Below, piece after piece: positions 9,100-17,745 of a stretch of DNA of 64,000 bases. The translations under genes were made by a program, and so were the position numbers. The stretch comes from Bradyrhizobium sp. SRL28 (lineage in GTDB: Bacteria; Pseudomonadota; Alphaproteobacteria; Rhizobiales; Xanthobacteraceae). The notes under the pieces were generated by a model. It ran no database searches and was not told the DNA's origin. It was given only the letters and a program-made list of their open reading frames with translations. Location of the stretch: the NCBI RefSeq assembly GCF_018596315.1, contig NZ_JAHEAG010000002.1, positions 496,001 to 560,000 of the forward strand, in the 5' to 3' direction. The number at the start of each line of letters is the position of its first letter. Within the stretch, counting starts at the first letter, position 1.

Positions 9100-9933
9100 C
9101 TATCTGCCGCCGGATTTGTACGTCGCCTTCATTACGGCGTTCCGGCGGGACAATTCCGCAAACGTCTGCTGCTTCTCCAGCCAGGCGTGATACTTGCTTT
9201 CTTCCTCGACGATGACCTTGGAGCGCATCTGCGCGTGGGCAGAGCCGCACAACTCGGCGCAGAGCACATCGAACGTTCCAGTTCGGATCGGAGTCATCCA
9301 GAAATACGTGACCATGCCGGGAACCATATCCATCTTGGCCCGGAATTCAGGAACGTAGAAATTGTGCAGCACGTCGACGGAGCGGAGCAGAACCTTGACC
9401 GATTTCCCGACCGGCAGGTGCAAGTCGCCATTTTCGATCACGACGTCGTCTTGTCCGTGCGGGTCGTCGCGTTTCAGGCCCATGGGATTCTCGGGGCTGA
9501 TGTTGCGGACGTCGGTTGTGCCCATCCGGCCATCTTTCCCCGGCAGGCGGTAGCTCCATTGCCACTGCTGGCCCATGACCTCGATGTCGGTGGCATCAGC
9601 CGGAACTGTGATGAACTGGTGCCAGACCACCAGGCCGGGCGCCAACATGGCCCCAACGCCGATCGCGGTCCCTATGGTGAGCCACCATTCGAGCTTCTTG
9701 TTTTCAGGATTGTAGGCTGCCTGTCTTCCTTCCTTGTGATGGAAGCGGAAGACGCAATAGGCCATGAAAGCGATCACCGCGAAGAAAACGAAACCAGTGA
9801 TCCAGAAGGTGATGCTGATGGTGTGGTCGATGTAGCTCCAGTTGGTGGCGATCGGCGTCCACCACCACGGGCTGTAGATGTGAAACAGCACCGAGCCGAC
9901 CGCGACCAGAAGCAGTATGAGCGCAACAACCAT
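9100..9933 (-). CDS. coxM: Cytochrome c oxidase subunit II
   Basis: This subunit receives electrons from cytochrome c through a binuclear CuA centre. The 277-residue protein has two N-terminal helices (about 1-22 and 38-62) and a periplasmic cupredoxin domain. The CuA ligands are intact: a His in DVLHNFYVPEF and the set in CAELCGSAHAQM. There is no CxxCH, so no fused cytochrome c domain. It is the first gene of the minus-strand operon; coxN follows after an 81-base gap. AAGGAGCGAGGG lies directly ahead of the ATG. No FixK/FNR-type palindrome is apparent upstream. Confidence 0.92.
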   Translation of the reverse strand: MVVALILLLVAVGSVLFHIYSPWWWTPIATNWSYIDHTISITFWITGFVFFAVIAFMAYCVFRFHHKEGRQAAYNPENKKLEWWLTIGTAIGVGAMLAPGLVVWHQFITVPADATDIEVMGQQWQWSYRLPGKDGRMGTTDVRNISPENPMGLKRDDPHGQDDVVIENGDLHLPVGKSVKVLLRSVDVLHNFYVPEFRAKMDMVPGMVTYFWMTPIRTGTFDVLCAELCGSAHAQMRSKVIVEEESKYHAWLEKQQTFAELSRRNAVMKATYKSGGR

Positions 9934-10482
9934 CCCTCGCTCCTTCTTGCCACTAAAGGCAACGGAGTCGAATCAGAGGGCGGAGCTCACACCTGTCTCG
10001 ATGGCCTACGACTTCACATGCGCCATCGCAGTGCGTCTTGCCTCGCCCACTTTGACCGGTCGTGACATCCAAACGTGGCACCGAGCACACGTTACGACCG
10101 CTTCCATCGGAATCTTGGGCGTCAGAAACGAGGATGGTACGCGTCGGGGCTGGCGTCAATAGATCACTTGAGCGTTGGAACGCTGCGCGGATGCTGCAAG
10201 CCGGCGAGCGTCAGCCATCGTTTGACGATGACGCAATGCACCAAATGACCGCCGGCGTGCACAACTCACCCAGCCGTGAGCGCTATTTTCGTGAGTGCTA
10301 TTTGACGCCAATCGCGCTAAACTTGTTGGGGAGGTCGCGACAAGTTTCGTCCGGCTAAGCTCCTTTTCGATGAACTTTGCCGTACCCGGCTCGACCGCGA
10401 CTCTCGCACATCAATGCGGAGACACGCGGGTTGCGGCGCGTCGTTTTGACCGCCGCTACTGCGAGCACGGGAGGTTGCGCCT
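9934..10482. other. Divergent intergenic region between coxM and the DUF2189 gene
   Basis: This 549-base gap must hold the promoters of both flanking units. I find no convincing protein, RNA gene, long repeat, or RpoN or FNR consensus. Short open frames here have no ribosome-binding site or recognisable product. Confidence 0.5.
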
Positions 10483-11391
10483 ATGGCCACCACGTATTCT
10501 GACAGCATCGCAAAGTTTGGACGGCAAGTTTTCGGCGAGGCCGCCACATATCCCATTCGCAAGATCGAACTATCTGACCTGGGCGAGGCGTTGCGCCTCG
10601 GCTGGGAAGACTTCAAGGCCATGCCAAGTCACGCGGTAGTCGTGTGCGTGATTTATCCCGTTCTCGGTATTGCGCTGTTCAGGATGGTCCTTGGCTATTC
10701 GGTGCTGCCGCTGCTGTTTCCGCTGGCGGCAGGCTTTGCCTTGCTTGGACCCTTTGCCGCGATTGGGCTCTATGAGCTCAGCCGCCGCCGCGAGCGCGGC
10801 GAGGAGGTCAGCGTATCGGATGCGCTTCACGTGCTGCGCGCTCCGGCTTTCGGCGGCATGATCGAACTCGGCGTGCTCCTGCTCGTTCTGTTCGGGGCCT
10901 GGATCGGCGTAGCGAACGCTATCTACGTCTCAATCTTTGGTCACGCACCGGCTGCGAGCATCCCCGATTTTGCAACGCGCGTGCTGACGACGCCGGAAGG
11001 ATGGTCACTCATCATCGTCGGTTGCGGCGTTGGTTTTCTGTTCGCGGTCGTTTCGCTGTGCGTCAGTGTCGTGTCGTTTCCCTTGATGCTCGACCGGCAT
11101 GCCACGGCGATCGACGCCATCCGGACGTCGCTGCGGGCTGTGATGATGAATCCGATTCCGATGGCCGGGTGGGGGGTGATCGTAGCGGCGCTGCTGGTGA
11201 TCGGTTCGATACCCTTGTTCGTCGGTCTCGCCGTCGTTCTGCCGGTGCTCGGTCATGCCACCTGGCATCTCTATCGGAAAGTGGTGGAGCCGAATCCCAA
11301 CCCTCCAGAGGAACACCCCCACCTGCGGAAGGGACACCGCTACGCGGCGGACTTCCCGGCCAATCTCTTCCCGTGGAGCCGGGAACGCTAG
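10483..11391 (+). CDS. DUF2189 integral membrane protein
   Basis: The 302-residue protein has a short cytoplasmic N-terminus with the family start (IRKIELSDLGEALRLGWEDF), then six to seven hydrophobic segments. One runs near 55-90, one near 125-155, a pair spans 168-200 and another spans 218-255. The short cytoplasmic tail is Pro- and His-rich. This is the layout of the DUF2189 family of inner-membrane proteins, whose function is unknown. It stands alone, opposite to the oxidase operon. The family is common in bradyrhizobia, but nothing in the sequence points to a substrate. Confidence 0.8.
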   Translation: MATTYSDSIAKFGRQVFGEAATYPIRKIELSDLGEALRLGWEDFKAMPSHAVVVCVIYPVLGIALFRMVLGYSVLPLLFPLAAGFALLGPFAAIGLYELSRRRERGEEVSVSDALHVLRAPAFGGMIELGVLLLVLFGAWIGVANAIYVSIFGHAPAASIPDFATRVLTTPEGWSLIIVGCGVGFLFAVVSLCVSVVSFPLMLDRHATAIDAIRTSLRAVMMNPIPMAGWGVIVAALLVIGSIPLFVGLAVVLPVLGHATWHLYRKVVEPNPNPPEEHPHLRKGHRYAADFPANLFPWSRER

Positions 11392-11468
11392 AAAGTAGCG
11401 GCGAGATTTGAGCCCAGGATCGCGCTTCCGCCCCCGTCGGCGGAAGCGTTCGAGGGGTAGGGTGCGGT

Positions 11469-12647
11469 CTATTGCTTCGGCGGGATGAAGGTCGGGCCGA
11501 CGGTTCGGATCTGCTTGTCCTTGTCGCTGGCTGTGGCGGTCGTCTCGGCAGGAGCCGTTGCGGGTGCCGGCGCAGTGGCGGTGCCGGCGGGCGCAGCGCC
11601 CTTCTTGGCGGTGGGCGGTGGCGGCGCGCCCTTCGGCTGCGCGCGCTGCTGCATCCGCTTCGCGCTCTCCTCGGTGACGATGATGTCGCCTTGTTCGACG
11701 CCTGCTCTGTCGTCGACCGACTTCAGCGCTTCCGACCAGGTCTGGCCTACGGCCTTGCAGGCGCAGGACGCGTTGAACTCGGTGCGGAATTTGAACGCGT
11801 TGGGCAGCGACGTATAGGCTTGGCCGTTGATCGAGACCGCCTGGTTGATGTCCTCGCCAGGGTTGCGGTAGGTGAACAGCGTCGCTTCCGTCGCCGGGCA
11901 AAGCGCCTTGCAGGTCCTCTCGTCATCCTGGAATCGCTGCTGGTAGGTGGCAAACGACACCGGGAAGTAGCCGCCATCGCAGGTGCGGACGCAGACGGTG
12001 CGGAAGGTGCCGGACGGTGCGCCAAAATCGGCGCTGGGCGGCGGCAGCGTGTTGTTATTGTTGTTGCCGAACAGGCTGTCGATGAAGTTACCGGGGCCCC
12101 GCGCGGCCGCGGCATATTGCGGGCCGCAATTATTCTGCGCGAGCGCCGTCAGCACCGAGCGGCGCTGGTTTTCGCGGTCGGCGCCGCCGATGCCGCCGCT
12201 GCGCAGCCGCTCCAGGCTGGTGGTGATCTGGTCGAGATTGGCGCGCATCTGCTGAATCTGGTTGTTGACCGGACCGCACTGCGCCGAGCGGCCGTTGAAC
12301 AGCGAGAAGAAGCCCGAGCTTTCGCAGCCCATCCGCTTGGCCTGCAGCGTGACCCGATCGAGTTCGGCCTGTTGCTTGGCCTGGGCTTCCTGATAGCGGC
12401 GGATCTGTTCATCCTTGGCAGGATCGCCGGTGCCGGCGCCACGGTCGATGGTCGCTAATTGTCCTTCGAGCCGCATGCAGATCGGATTGGCCGGCGCACC
12501 CTGCTGTGGCGGGGCGTCCTGGTTCATCTGCGCCCTGGCGTCTTCGTTCGTCTGCGCCAAAGCGGGCGCGGCCGGGGCAGCGATGCCGAGCAGGATGGCG
12601 CAGGTCAAAACCCGAAGGGAGAGGGGAGCGGTGCGAATTTCCAGCAT
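11469..12647 (-). CDS. Secreted DUF2865 protein
   Basis: From the ATG at 12647 the 392-residue protein has a signal peptide (LRVLTCAILLGIAAPAAPALA, cleavage near 33). An alpha-helical Gln- and Arg-rich region with coiled-coil character follows (about 55-150), then the DUF2865 core. The core contains VCVRTCDGGYFPVSF, DERTCKALCP, TYRNPGEDINQAVS and FNASCACKAVGQTWS, with paired cysteines that could form disulfides in the periplasm. The last 60 residues are Ala-, Pro- and Thr-rich, of low complexity. An in-frame ATG 87 bases further upstream would bury the signal peptide, so I reject it. The function is unknown. Confidence 0.85.
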   Translation of the reverse strand: MLEIRTAPLSLRVLTCAILLGIAAPAAPALAQTNEDARAQMNQDAPPQQGAPANPICMRLEGQLATIDRGAGTGDPAKDEQIRRYQEAQAKQQAELDRVTLQAKRMGCESSGFFSLFNGRSAQCGPVNNQIQQMRANLDQITTSLERLRSGGIGGADRENQRRSVLTALAQNNCGPQYAAAARGPGNFIDSLFGNNNNNTLPPPSADFGAPSGTFRTVCVRTCDGGYFPVSFATYQQRFQDDERTCKALCPATEATLFTYRNPGEDINQAVSINGQAYTSLPNAFKFRTEFNASCACKAVGQTWSEALKSVDDRAGVEQGDIIVTEESAKRMQQRAQPKGAPPPPTAKKGAAPAGTATAPAPATAPAETTATASDKDKQIRTVGPTFIPPKQ

Positions 12648-12817
12648 ATCCGGCCATGAGAGAGCTGATCCGCGCGGCTCGAAAGCCTCAATCGCGCGGC
12701 CAAGGCAGCGTTCTGCGGCCAAGACCGCATCCAATACCTGCTTCTCGGGGCAGCGTCACGTCGTTTCCGGGGCGCGGATGTGGCAAACGGGCCCTTGATA
12801 TTACGGAAAAATCGCCG

Positions 12818-13126
12818 CTAGCGCTGGCAGGTGATGGCGACGTATTCGCCGCAGCCGTGGCCGGAGCATTTATCGACGCCGCCGCTCGGAACCGCGCCGG
12901 TGACCTCGTCGGGATCGACGCGGCGATAGGCGGTGGCCTGTGCAAATTCCCGTGACTGGCAATAGGAGCGGGCAGCATGGGCACCGCACTTGTCGCCCCT
13001 GGCGAGGCACTCGTCGACGCCGTAACCGTCAGCCTGATTGGCCACGATAAAGACGCGGCTGTCGGCGGAGGCCGCCGAGGCGGCAAGCAGGAGAGCACTG
13101 GCTAGGAGTGCGGAGGAAAGTCGCAT
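12818..13126 (-). CDS. Small secreted cysteine-containing protein
   Basis: The 102-residue product has a signal peptide (SSALLASALLLAASAASA) and a mature part of about 80 residues. Seven Cys are visible there, in DECLARGDKC, YCQSREF, KCSGHGCGEY and ITC. A periplasmic or extracellular disulfide-rich fold is likely. I chose the ATG at 13126; a GTG 33 bases upstream is in frame but would extend ahead of the signal peptide. I do not recognise a named family. Its neighbour on the same strand, the DUF2865 gene, is 170 bases away, so the two are probably separate units. Confidence 0.65.
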   Translation of the reverse strand: MRLSSALLASALLLAASAASADSRVFIVANQADGYGVDECLARGDKCGAHAARSYCQSREFAQATAYRRVDPDEVTGAVPSGGVDKCSGHGCGEYVAITCQR

Positions 13127-13412
13127 GGATACACCGGCAGGGGAAAGGGATCGCCCCACACAGATAGGCCCAAAGGGTTAATAATGATTAACCATGAGCC
13201 CGCGGGGCGGCAGCGAATGGCGGGAGTTCAGCGGCCTGATCGGCTCCAAATCGGGCACAAGCAAGGCCTTGACGACGTCCGCCTGATACCGCAATGGTGG
13301 AACCATGAACGGTCTCCTCGCCATCTGCAGCATTTGCCGCGAGATTATTAGCTAGCGATTCGCTGGCTGAGGCCGTCTTTTCTCAAAAATGAGATCACTG
13401 GACGCCCGGCCG

Positions 13413-13485
13413 GCAGCGCACCGGCTCTCGCATTCGCATGTTCTTGCGGCGAATGGGGTTGCGAATGCGAGAGCCGGTGCGCTGC
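13413..13485. repeat. 26-bp perfect inverted repeat
   Basis: The left arm 13413-13438 (starting GCAGCGCACCGG) and the right arm 13460-13485 are exact reverse complements over 26 bp, separated by a 21-nt loop. There is no T-run on either side, so it is not a standard terminator. No copy of the arm is seen elsewhere in the window. Confidence 0.85.
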
Positions 13486-13511
13486 AAGAAACTAAAAGTT
13501 TAGTGCCGCCT

Positions 13512-13567
13512 GCGATTTGAAGTTCCTGGTTGATCTCGCTGCTACCACTGCAGGAACTTCAAATCGC
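13512..13567. repeat. 17-bp perfect inverted repeat just upstream of cysS
   Basis: GCGATTTGAAGTTCCTG (13512-13528) pairs with its reverse complement at 13551-13567 around a 22-nt loop. The right arm ends 24 bases before the cysS ATG, so the hairpin would lie in the cysS leader if transcription starts upstream. It shares no sequence with the adjacent 26-bp inverted repeat, but the loop size is almost the same. Confidence 0.85.
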
Positions 13568-13591
13568 CTTCGGCACTGGGATGGGTTTTCC

Positions 13592-15007
13592 ATGGAACTG
13601 CGCCTCTACGATACGTTGACGAAGGAGAAGCGGCCGTTTGTGCCGCTCGATGCCGATAACGTCCGCATGTATGCCTGCGGACCGACGGTCTACGACTTCG
13701 CCCATATCGGCAACGGCCGCGCGGCGATCGTGTTCGACGTGCTGTTCCGCGTGCTGCGTCATCGCTACGGCGTCGATCACGTGAAGTACGTCCGCAACAT
13801 CACCGACGTCGACGACAAGATCAACGTGCGCGCCGCGCGCGACTATCCCGGCGTGCCGCTGAACGAGGCGATCCGCAAGGTCACCGAAGAGACCTATCAG
13901 CAATATCAGGACGACGTCACCGCGCTCGGCTGCCTGGCCCCGACGGTGCAGCCGCGCGCGACCGAACATATTCCGGAGATGCGGGCGATCATCGAGAAGC
14001 TCGTGGCCGGCGGCTTTGCCTATGTCGCCGAAGACCACGTGCTGTTCTCGCCGCAGGCGATGAACGAAGCCAATTCCGTGATGCCGCGCTATGGCGCTCT
14101 CTCGAAACGCTCGCTCGACGAAATGATCGCGGGCGCCCGCGTCGACGTCGCCCCCTACAAGCGCGACAATACCGACTTCGTGCTGTGGAAGCCGTCGAAG
14201 CCGGGCGAGCCGTCGTGGCCGTCGCCGTCTGGTATCAAGGCGGAAGGCCGCCCCGGCTGGCACATCGAGTGCTCGGCGATGGCCTGGAAGCATCTCGGCG
14301 AAAAATTCGACATTCATGGTGGCGGCATCGACCTGGTGTTCCCGCACCATGAGAACGAACTCGCGCAGACCTGCTGCGCCTTTCATGCCGACCGCATGGC
14401 GAATGTCTGGATGCACAACGGCTTCCTGCAGCTCGAAAGCGAGAAGATGTCGAAGTCGCTCGGCAACTTCTTCACGATCAGGGATCTGCTGGCCGATTGG
14501 CCGGGCGAAGTGCTGCGTCTGGGCATGCTCAAGACGCATTACCGCTCGCCGCTCGACTGGACCCTGAAGGGTGCGGAAGAGAGCGCGAAGACGCTCGACG
14601 ACTGGTACGCGGTCGCGGCCGACGCCGAGGACAGTCAACCGTCGCCGGCGATGGTCGAAGCGCTCTATGACGACCTCAACACCGCGCAGGCCATGGCTGT
14701 CCTGCACGGCCTGCGCAATGCCGCGGCGTCCGGGGGGAAGCGCGAACGCGGTGAGTTCGCGGCCTCGCTTCGGCTGCTCGGCTTCCTTTCGATGAGTGCT
14801 GCCGCATGGAAGGGACGCAAGCAGCAGGCAAGCGGCATTGACGCGCAACAGGTCGATCGCCTGATCGCGGAGCGCGCAGCGGCGCGCGCGCGAAAGGACT
14901 TCAAGGAGTCCGACCGTATCCGCGATGAACTCGCCGCGATAGGCGTCGCCATCAAGGACGGCAAGGATGCCGACGGAAAACCCGTGACCACATGGGAGAT
15001 TGCGTGA
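13592..15007 (+). CDS. cysS: Cysteine--tRNA ligase
   Basis: This class I aminoacyl-tRNA synthetase charges tRNA-Cys. The 471-residue protein has the zinc-binding Cys in [10 protein letters not shown], the HIGH-type motif as AHIGNGR, a zinc/cysteine site in [28 protein letters not shown] and the KMSKSLGN loop. The C-terminal helical anticodon domain ends with the family sequence [18 protein letters not shown] chose the ATG at 13592 (MELRLYDTL) because it matches the family start; upstream in-frame codons run through the inverted repeat. Its stop overlaps the start of a 37-residue ORF (TGATG), the first junction of a tightly packed four-gene run. Confidence 0.96.
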   Translation: MELRLYDTLTKEKRPFVPLDADNVRMYACGPTVYDFAHIGNGRAAIVFDVLFRVLRHRYGVDHVKYVRNITDVDDKINVRAARDYPGVPLNEAIRKVTEETYQQYQDDVTALGCLAPTVQPRATEHIPEMRAIIEKLVAGGFAYVAEDHVLFSPQAMNEANSVMPRYGALSKRSLDEMIAGARVDVAPYKRDNTDFVLWKPSKPGEPSWPSPSGIKAEGRPGWHIECSAMAWKHLGEKFDIHGGGIDLVFPHHENELAQTCCAFHADRMANVWMHNGFLQLESEKMSKSLGNFFTIRDLLADWPGEVLRLGMLKTHYRSPLDWTLKGAEESAKTLDDWYAVAADAEDSQPSPAMVEALYDDLNTAQAMAVLHGLRNAAASGGKRERGEFAASLRLLGFLSMSAAAWKGRKQQASGIDAQQVDRLIAERAAARARKDFKESDRIRDELAAIGVAIKDGKDADGKPVTTWEIA

Positions 15008-15120
15008 TGGACAAGCCCGATACGCCATTCCCGAAACACTGGCGCTATTACATCTTCATCAAATGGGCGCTGATCGTTGCCGCGGTCGCGCTGGCCTTGC
15101 GACTGTTCGGAGTATTTTGA
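15007..15120 (+). CDS. 37-residue predicted membrane peptide in the cysS operon
   Basis: The ATG shares its first base with the last base of the cysS stop, and the frame ends four bases before the next start. The product has a polar, positively charged N-terminus ([15 protein letters not shown]) and one hydrophobic helix (about 16-35, IFIKWALIVAAVALALRLF), so it is probably a single-pass inner-membrane peptide. The precise packing between cysS and the acetyltransferase argues that it is translated rather than chance. It is shorter than usual gene-finding limits and may be missed in annotations. Function unknown. Confidence 0.65.
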   Translation: MDKPDTPFPKHWRYYIFIKWALIVAAVALALRLFGVF

Positions 15121-15124
15121 CGCA

Positions 15125-15637
15125 ATGGGACAGGCATTGCCCAAACCTGGCTTGCGGCCGTTTTTGCCGGCGGATGTTCCGATGCTGGCGGCGATCTTCG
15201 TTGCGAGCATCGAGGAGTTGACCGGCGACGATTACAGCGAGGCACAGCAGGAAGCCTGGGCTCAGGCTGCCGAAGACGAAGAAGCGTTCGGCACGAAGCT
15301 CGCCGGACAATTGACGCTGATCGCAACCATCCAGAACGCGCCTGTTGGATTCGCCTCGCTGAAGGGCGCCGACCACATCGACATGCTCTTCGTTCATCCA
15401 AGCGTCGCGGGGCAGGGGATTGCCTCGATGCTAGTCGATGCATTGGAGAAGCTGGCGGGCGCGCGCGGGGCGAAAACTTTGACGGTCGACGCCAGCGACA
15501 CCGCGGAGCCGCTGTTCAAGAAGCGCGGCTATGTCGCCAAACAGCGCAACACCGTTACCCTCAATGGCGAATGGCTCGCCAACACCACGATGCAGAAGAC
15601 GCTGGCTGACAATGCCGCGCCGGGAGTTCCGTCATGA
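15125..15637 (+). CDS. GNAT-family N-acetyltransferase
   Basis: The 170-residue protein shows the GNAT fold: an N-terminal strand and helix (LRPFLPADVPMLAAIFVASI), the substrate region, strand 4 (HIDMLFVHPSVAGQGIASML) with an acetyl-CoA-binding Q-G-I-A loop, and a C-terminal part KTLTVDASDTAEPLFKKRGY. This resembles the YafP-like subgroup. The start at 15125 lies four bases after the preceding small gene. Its stop overlaps the cimA start (ATGA), so it is translationally coupled in the cysS-cimA run. The acyl acceptor is unknown. An in-frame start 48 bases upstream would overlap the small peptide and is less likely. Confidence 0.85.
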   Translation: MGQALPKPGLRPFLPADVPMLAAIFVASIEELTGDDYSEAQQEAWAQAAEDEEAFGTKLAGQLTLIATIQNAPVGFASLKGADHIDMLFVHPSVAGQGIASMLVDALEKLAGARGAKTLTVDASDTAEPLFKKRGYVAKQRNTVTLNGEWLANTTMQKTLADNAAPGVPS

Positions 15638-17232
15638 GCCGCGAACGCCTCTATCTCTTCGACACCACGCTGCGCGACGGCGCGCAGACCAACGGCGTCG
15701 ATTTCACGCTGCATGACAAGCAGATCATCGCGCAGATGCTGGACGATCTCGGTATCGACTATGTCGAGGGCGGCTACCCCGGCGCCAATCCGACCGACAC
15801 CGAATTCTTTTCGGACAAGCCAAAGTTCGAGAGCGCCAAATTCACGGCGTTCGGCATGACGCGCCGTCCGGGCCGTTCGGCCTCCAACGATCCGGGGCTT
15901 GCGGCGCTGATCGAGGCCAAGGCCGATGCGATCTGCTTCGTCGCCAAATCCAGCGCGTATCAGGTGCGGGTGGCGCTGGAGACCACCAACGAGGAAAACC
16001 TCGCCTCGATCCGCGACAGCGTCGTTGCTGCGAAGGCCGCCGGTCGCGAGGTGATGGTCGATTGCGAGCATTTCTTCGACGGCTACAAGGAAAACGCCGA
16101 TTTCGCGCTGGCCTGCGCCAAGGCCGCCTATGATTCCGGCGCGCGCTGGGTGGTGCTGTGCGACACCAATGGCGGCACCATGCCGCACGAGATCGAAACC
16201 ATCGTAGGCCACGTGACAAAACATATTCCGGGCAGCCATGTCGGCATCCACGCCCATAACGACACCGAGCAGGCGGTCGCCAATTCGCTGGCCGCCGTGC
16301 GCGCCGGCGCGCGGCAGATCCAGGGCACACTGAATGGGCTGGGCGAGCGCTGCGGCAACGCCAATCTCTGTTCGCTGATTCCGACGCTGCGCCTGAAGAG
16401 CGAATTCTCCGACGCGTTCGAGATCGGGGTTACAGACGAGAAGATGACGACGCTGATGAAGGTGTCGCGGACGCTCGACGACATGCTCAACCGCGCGCCG
16501 AACCGCCATGCGCCGTACGTCGGCGAAAGTGCCTTTGTGACCAAGACCGGCATTCATGCTTCCGCGGTCATGAAGGATCCGCAGACCTATGAGCACGTGT
16601 TGCCTGAGTCCGTCGGCAATCACCGCAAGGTGCTGGTCTCCGACCAGGCCGGCCGCTCCAACGTGATGGCCGAACTCGACCGTGCTGGAATCCCTTACGA
16701 GAAGAACGACCCGAAGCTGGCGCGCCTGGTCGAGGAATTGAAGGAGCGAGAAGCGGCGGGCTACGCCTATGAGTCCGCCAACGCCTCGTTCGACCTGCTG
16801 GCGCGGCGCACGCTCGGCCGCGTGCCGGAGTATTTCAAGGTCGAGCAGTTCGACGTCAATGTCGAGCAGCGCTACAACGCCAACGGCCAGCGCGTCACGG
16901 TGGCGCTGGCCGTGGTGAAGGTCGATGTCGCAGGCGAGCGGCTGATCTCGGCGGCGGAAGGCAACGGCCCGGTCAACGCGCTCGACGTGGCCTTGCGCAA
17001 GGATCTCGGCAAGTATCAGAAATACATCGAGGGCCTCAAGCTGATCGATTACCGCGTGCGTATCCTCAATGGCGGCACGGAAGCGGTGACGCGGGTCTTG
17101 ATCGAGAGCGAGGATGAAAACGGCGATAGCTGGATCACGGTCGGCGTGTCGCCCAATATCATCGATGCCTCGTTCCAGGCGCTGATGGATTCGGTGGTCT
17201 ACAAGCTGGTCAAATCAGGCGCGCCGGTGTGA
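15634..17232 (+). CDS. cimA: (R)-citramalate synthase
   Basis: This enzyme condenses pyruvate with acetyl-CoA to citramalate, opening the threonine-independent route to 2-oxobutyrate and isoleucine. The 532-residue protein has the HMGL-like TIM barrel: LFDTTLRDGAQTNGVDF with the catalytic Arg and metal Asp, HAHNDTEQAVANSLAAV with metal His residues, and GTLNGLGERCGNANL. The C-terminal part (about 390-532) is the LeuA-type regulatory dimerisation domain, where isoleucine feedback usually acts. The length and the Q-T-N after RDGA match the CimA/TIGR00977 group rather than LeuA. It overlaps the upstream GNAT gene by four bases. Confidence 0.92.
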   Translation: MSRERLYLFDTTLRDGAQTNGVDFTLHDKQIIAQMLDDLGIDYVEGGYPGANPTDTEFFSDKPKFESAKFTAFGMTRRPGRSASNDPGLAALIEAKADAICFVAKSSAYQVRVALETTNEENLASIRDSVVAAKAAGREVMVDCEHFFDGYKENADFALACAKAAYDSGARWVVLCDTNGGTMPHEIETIVGHVTKHIPGSHVGIHAHNDTEQAVANSLAAVRAGARQIQGTLNGLGERCGNANLCSLIPTLRLKSEFSDAFEIGVTDEKMTTLMKVSRTLDDMLNRAPNRHAPYVGESAFVTKTGIHASAVMKDPQTYEHVLPESVGNHRKVLVSDQAGRSNVMAELDRAGIPYEKNDPKLARLVEELKEREAAGYAYESANASFDLLARRTLGRVPEYFKVEQFDVNVEQRYNANGQRVTVALAVVKVDVAGERLISAAEGNGPVNALDVALRKDLGKYQKYIEGLKLIDYRVRILNGGTEAVTRVLIESEDENGDSWITVGVSPNIIDASFQALMDSVVYKLVKSGAPV

Positions 17233-17241
17233 TGTGAAGAC

Positions 17242-17327
17242 GTAGCCCGGATGGAGCGCAGCGCAATCCGGGATTCTCGCGCGTGGCTTGAGTGACCCCG
17301 GATTGCGCTGCGCTCCATCCGGGCTAC
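17242..17327. repeat. 31-bp perfect inverted repeat of a dispersed palindromic family
   Basis: The left arm 17242-17272 (starting GTAGCCCGGATG) and the right arm 17297-17327 are exact reverse complements over 31 bp around a 24-nt loop, starting 10 bases after the cimA stop. I recall this GTAGCCCGGATGGAGCGCAG block as a very common intergenic palindrome in alphaproteobacteria. It could stabilise the cimA mRNA 3' end or attenuate read-through. Confidence 0.85.
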
Positions 17328-17364
17328 GGGTGATTGCAATGACGGAGAGAGCAGGGGCCATCCC

Positions 17365-17742
17365 ATGATCGACCACATCTCCGTCGGCGTCAGCGACCTC
17401 GAACGCTCCGCGCGTTTCTATGAAGCAACGCTTGCAGCCCTCGGCCTCTCACGGCTCGTCACCCGTCCAGCCACCATCGGCTTCGGCAAGACCTACCCTG
17501 AATTCTGGATCAACCTGCGCGCCGGCATGGCGCCGGTCCCGCCCGAGAGCGGCACCCACATCTGCCTTCGCGCCAAAGCAACCGGCGATGTCGATGCGTT
17601 TCACGCGGCGGCGCTGAAGTCCGGCGGCCGTTCCGACGGCGCGCCGGGCTTGCGTCCGCATGACCGCGTGAAGTACTACGCCGCCTTCGTCCTCGACCCC
17701 GACGGCAACCGCATCGAGGCGGTGACGTTTCCCAGCGAGTGA
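17365..17742 (+). CDS. VOC (glyoxalase/dioxygenase-fold) protein
   Basis: The 125-residue protein is one vicinal-oxygen-chelate domain made of two beta-alpha-beta-beta-beta halves. It starts MIDHISVGVSDLERSARFYE, with a metal-ligand His at position 4, and ends FVLDPDGNRIEAV, with a potential metal Glu near position 119. The middle HICLRAKATGDVDAFHAAAL carries another candidate ligand. Such proteins act as glyoxalase I, lyases, dioxygenases or resistance proteins; the sequence does not decide the substrate. It stands alone between the palindrome after cimA and the convergent LOG gene, whose stop lies only three bases away. Confidence 0.85.
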   Translation: MIDHISVGVSDLERSARFYEATLAALGLSRLVTRPATIGFGKTYPEFWINLRAGMAPVPPESGTHICLRAKATGDVDAFHAAALKSGGRSDGAPGLRPHDRVKYYAAFVLDPDGNRIEAVTFPSE

Positions 17743-17745
17743 AGC

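Noticed and set aside
10062..10358. A 98-codon frame in the coxM-DUF2189 gap
   Set aside because: No ribosome-binding site, no domain and no conserved features.
13559..15028. A 489-codon minus-strand frame over cysS
   Set aside because: cysS has all synthetase motifs on the plus strand; the opposite frame has none.
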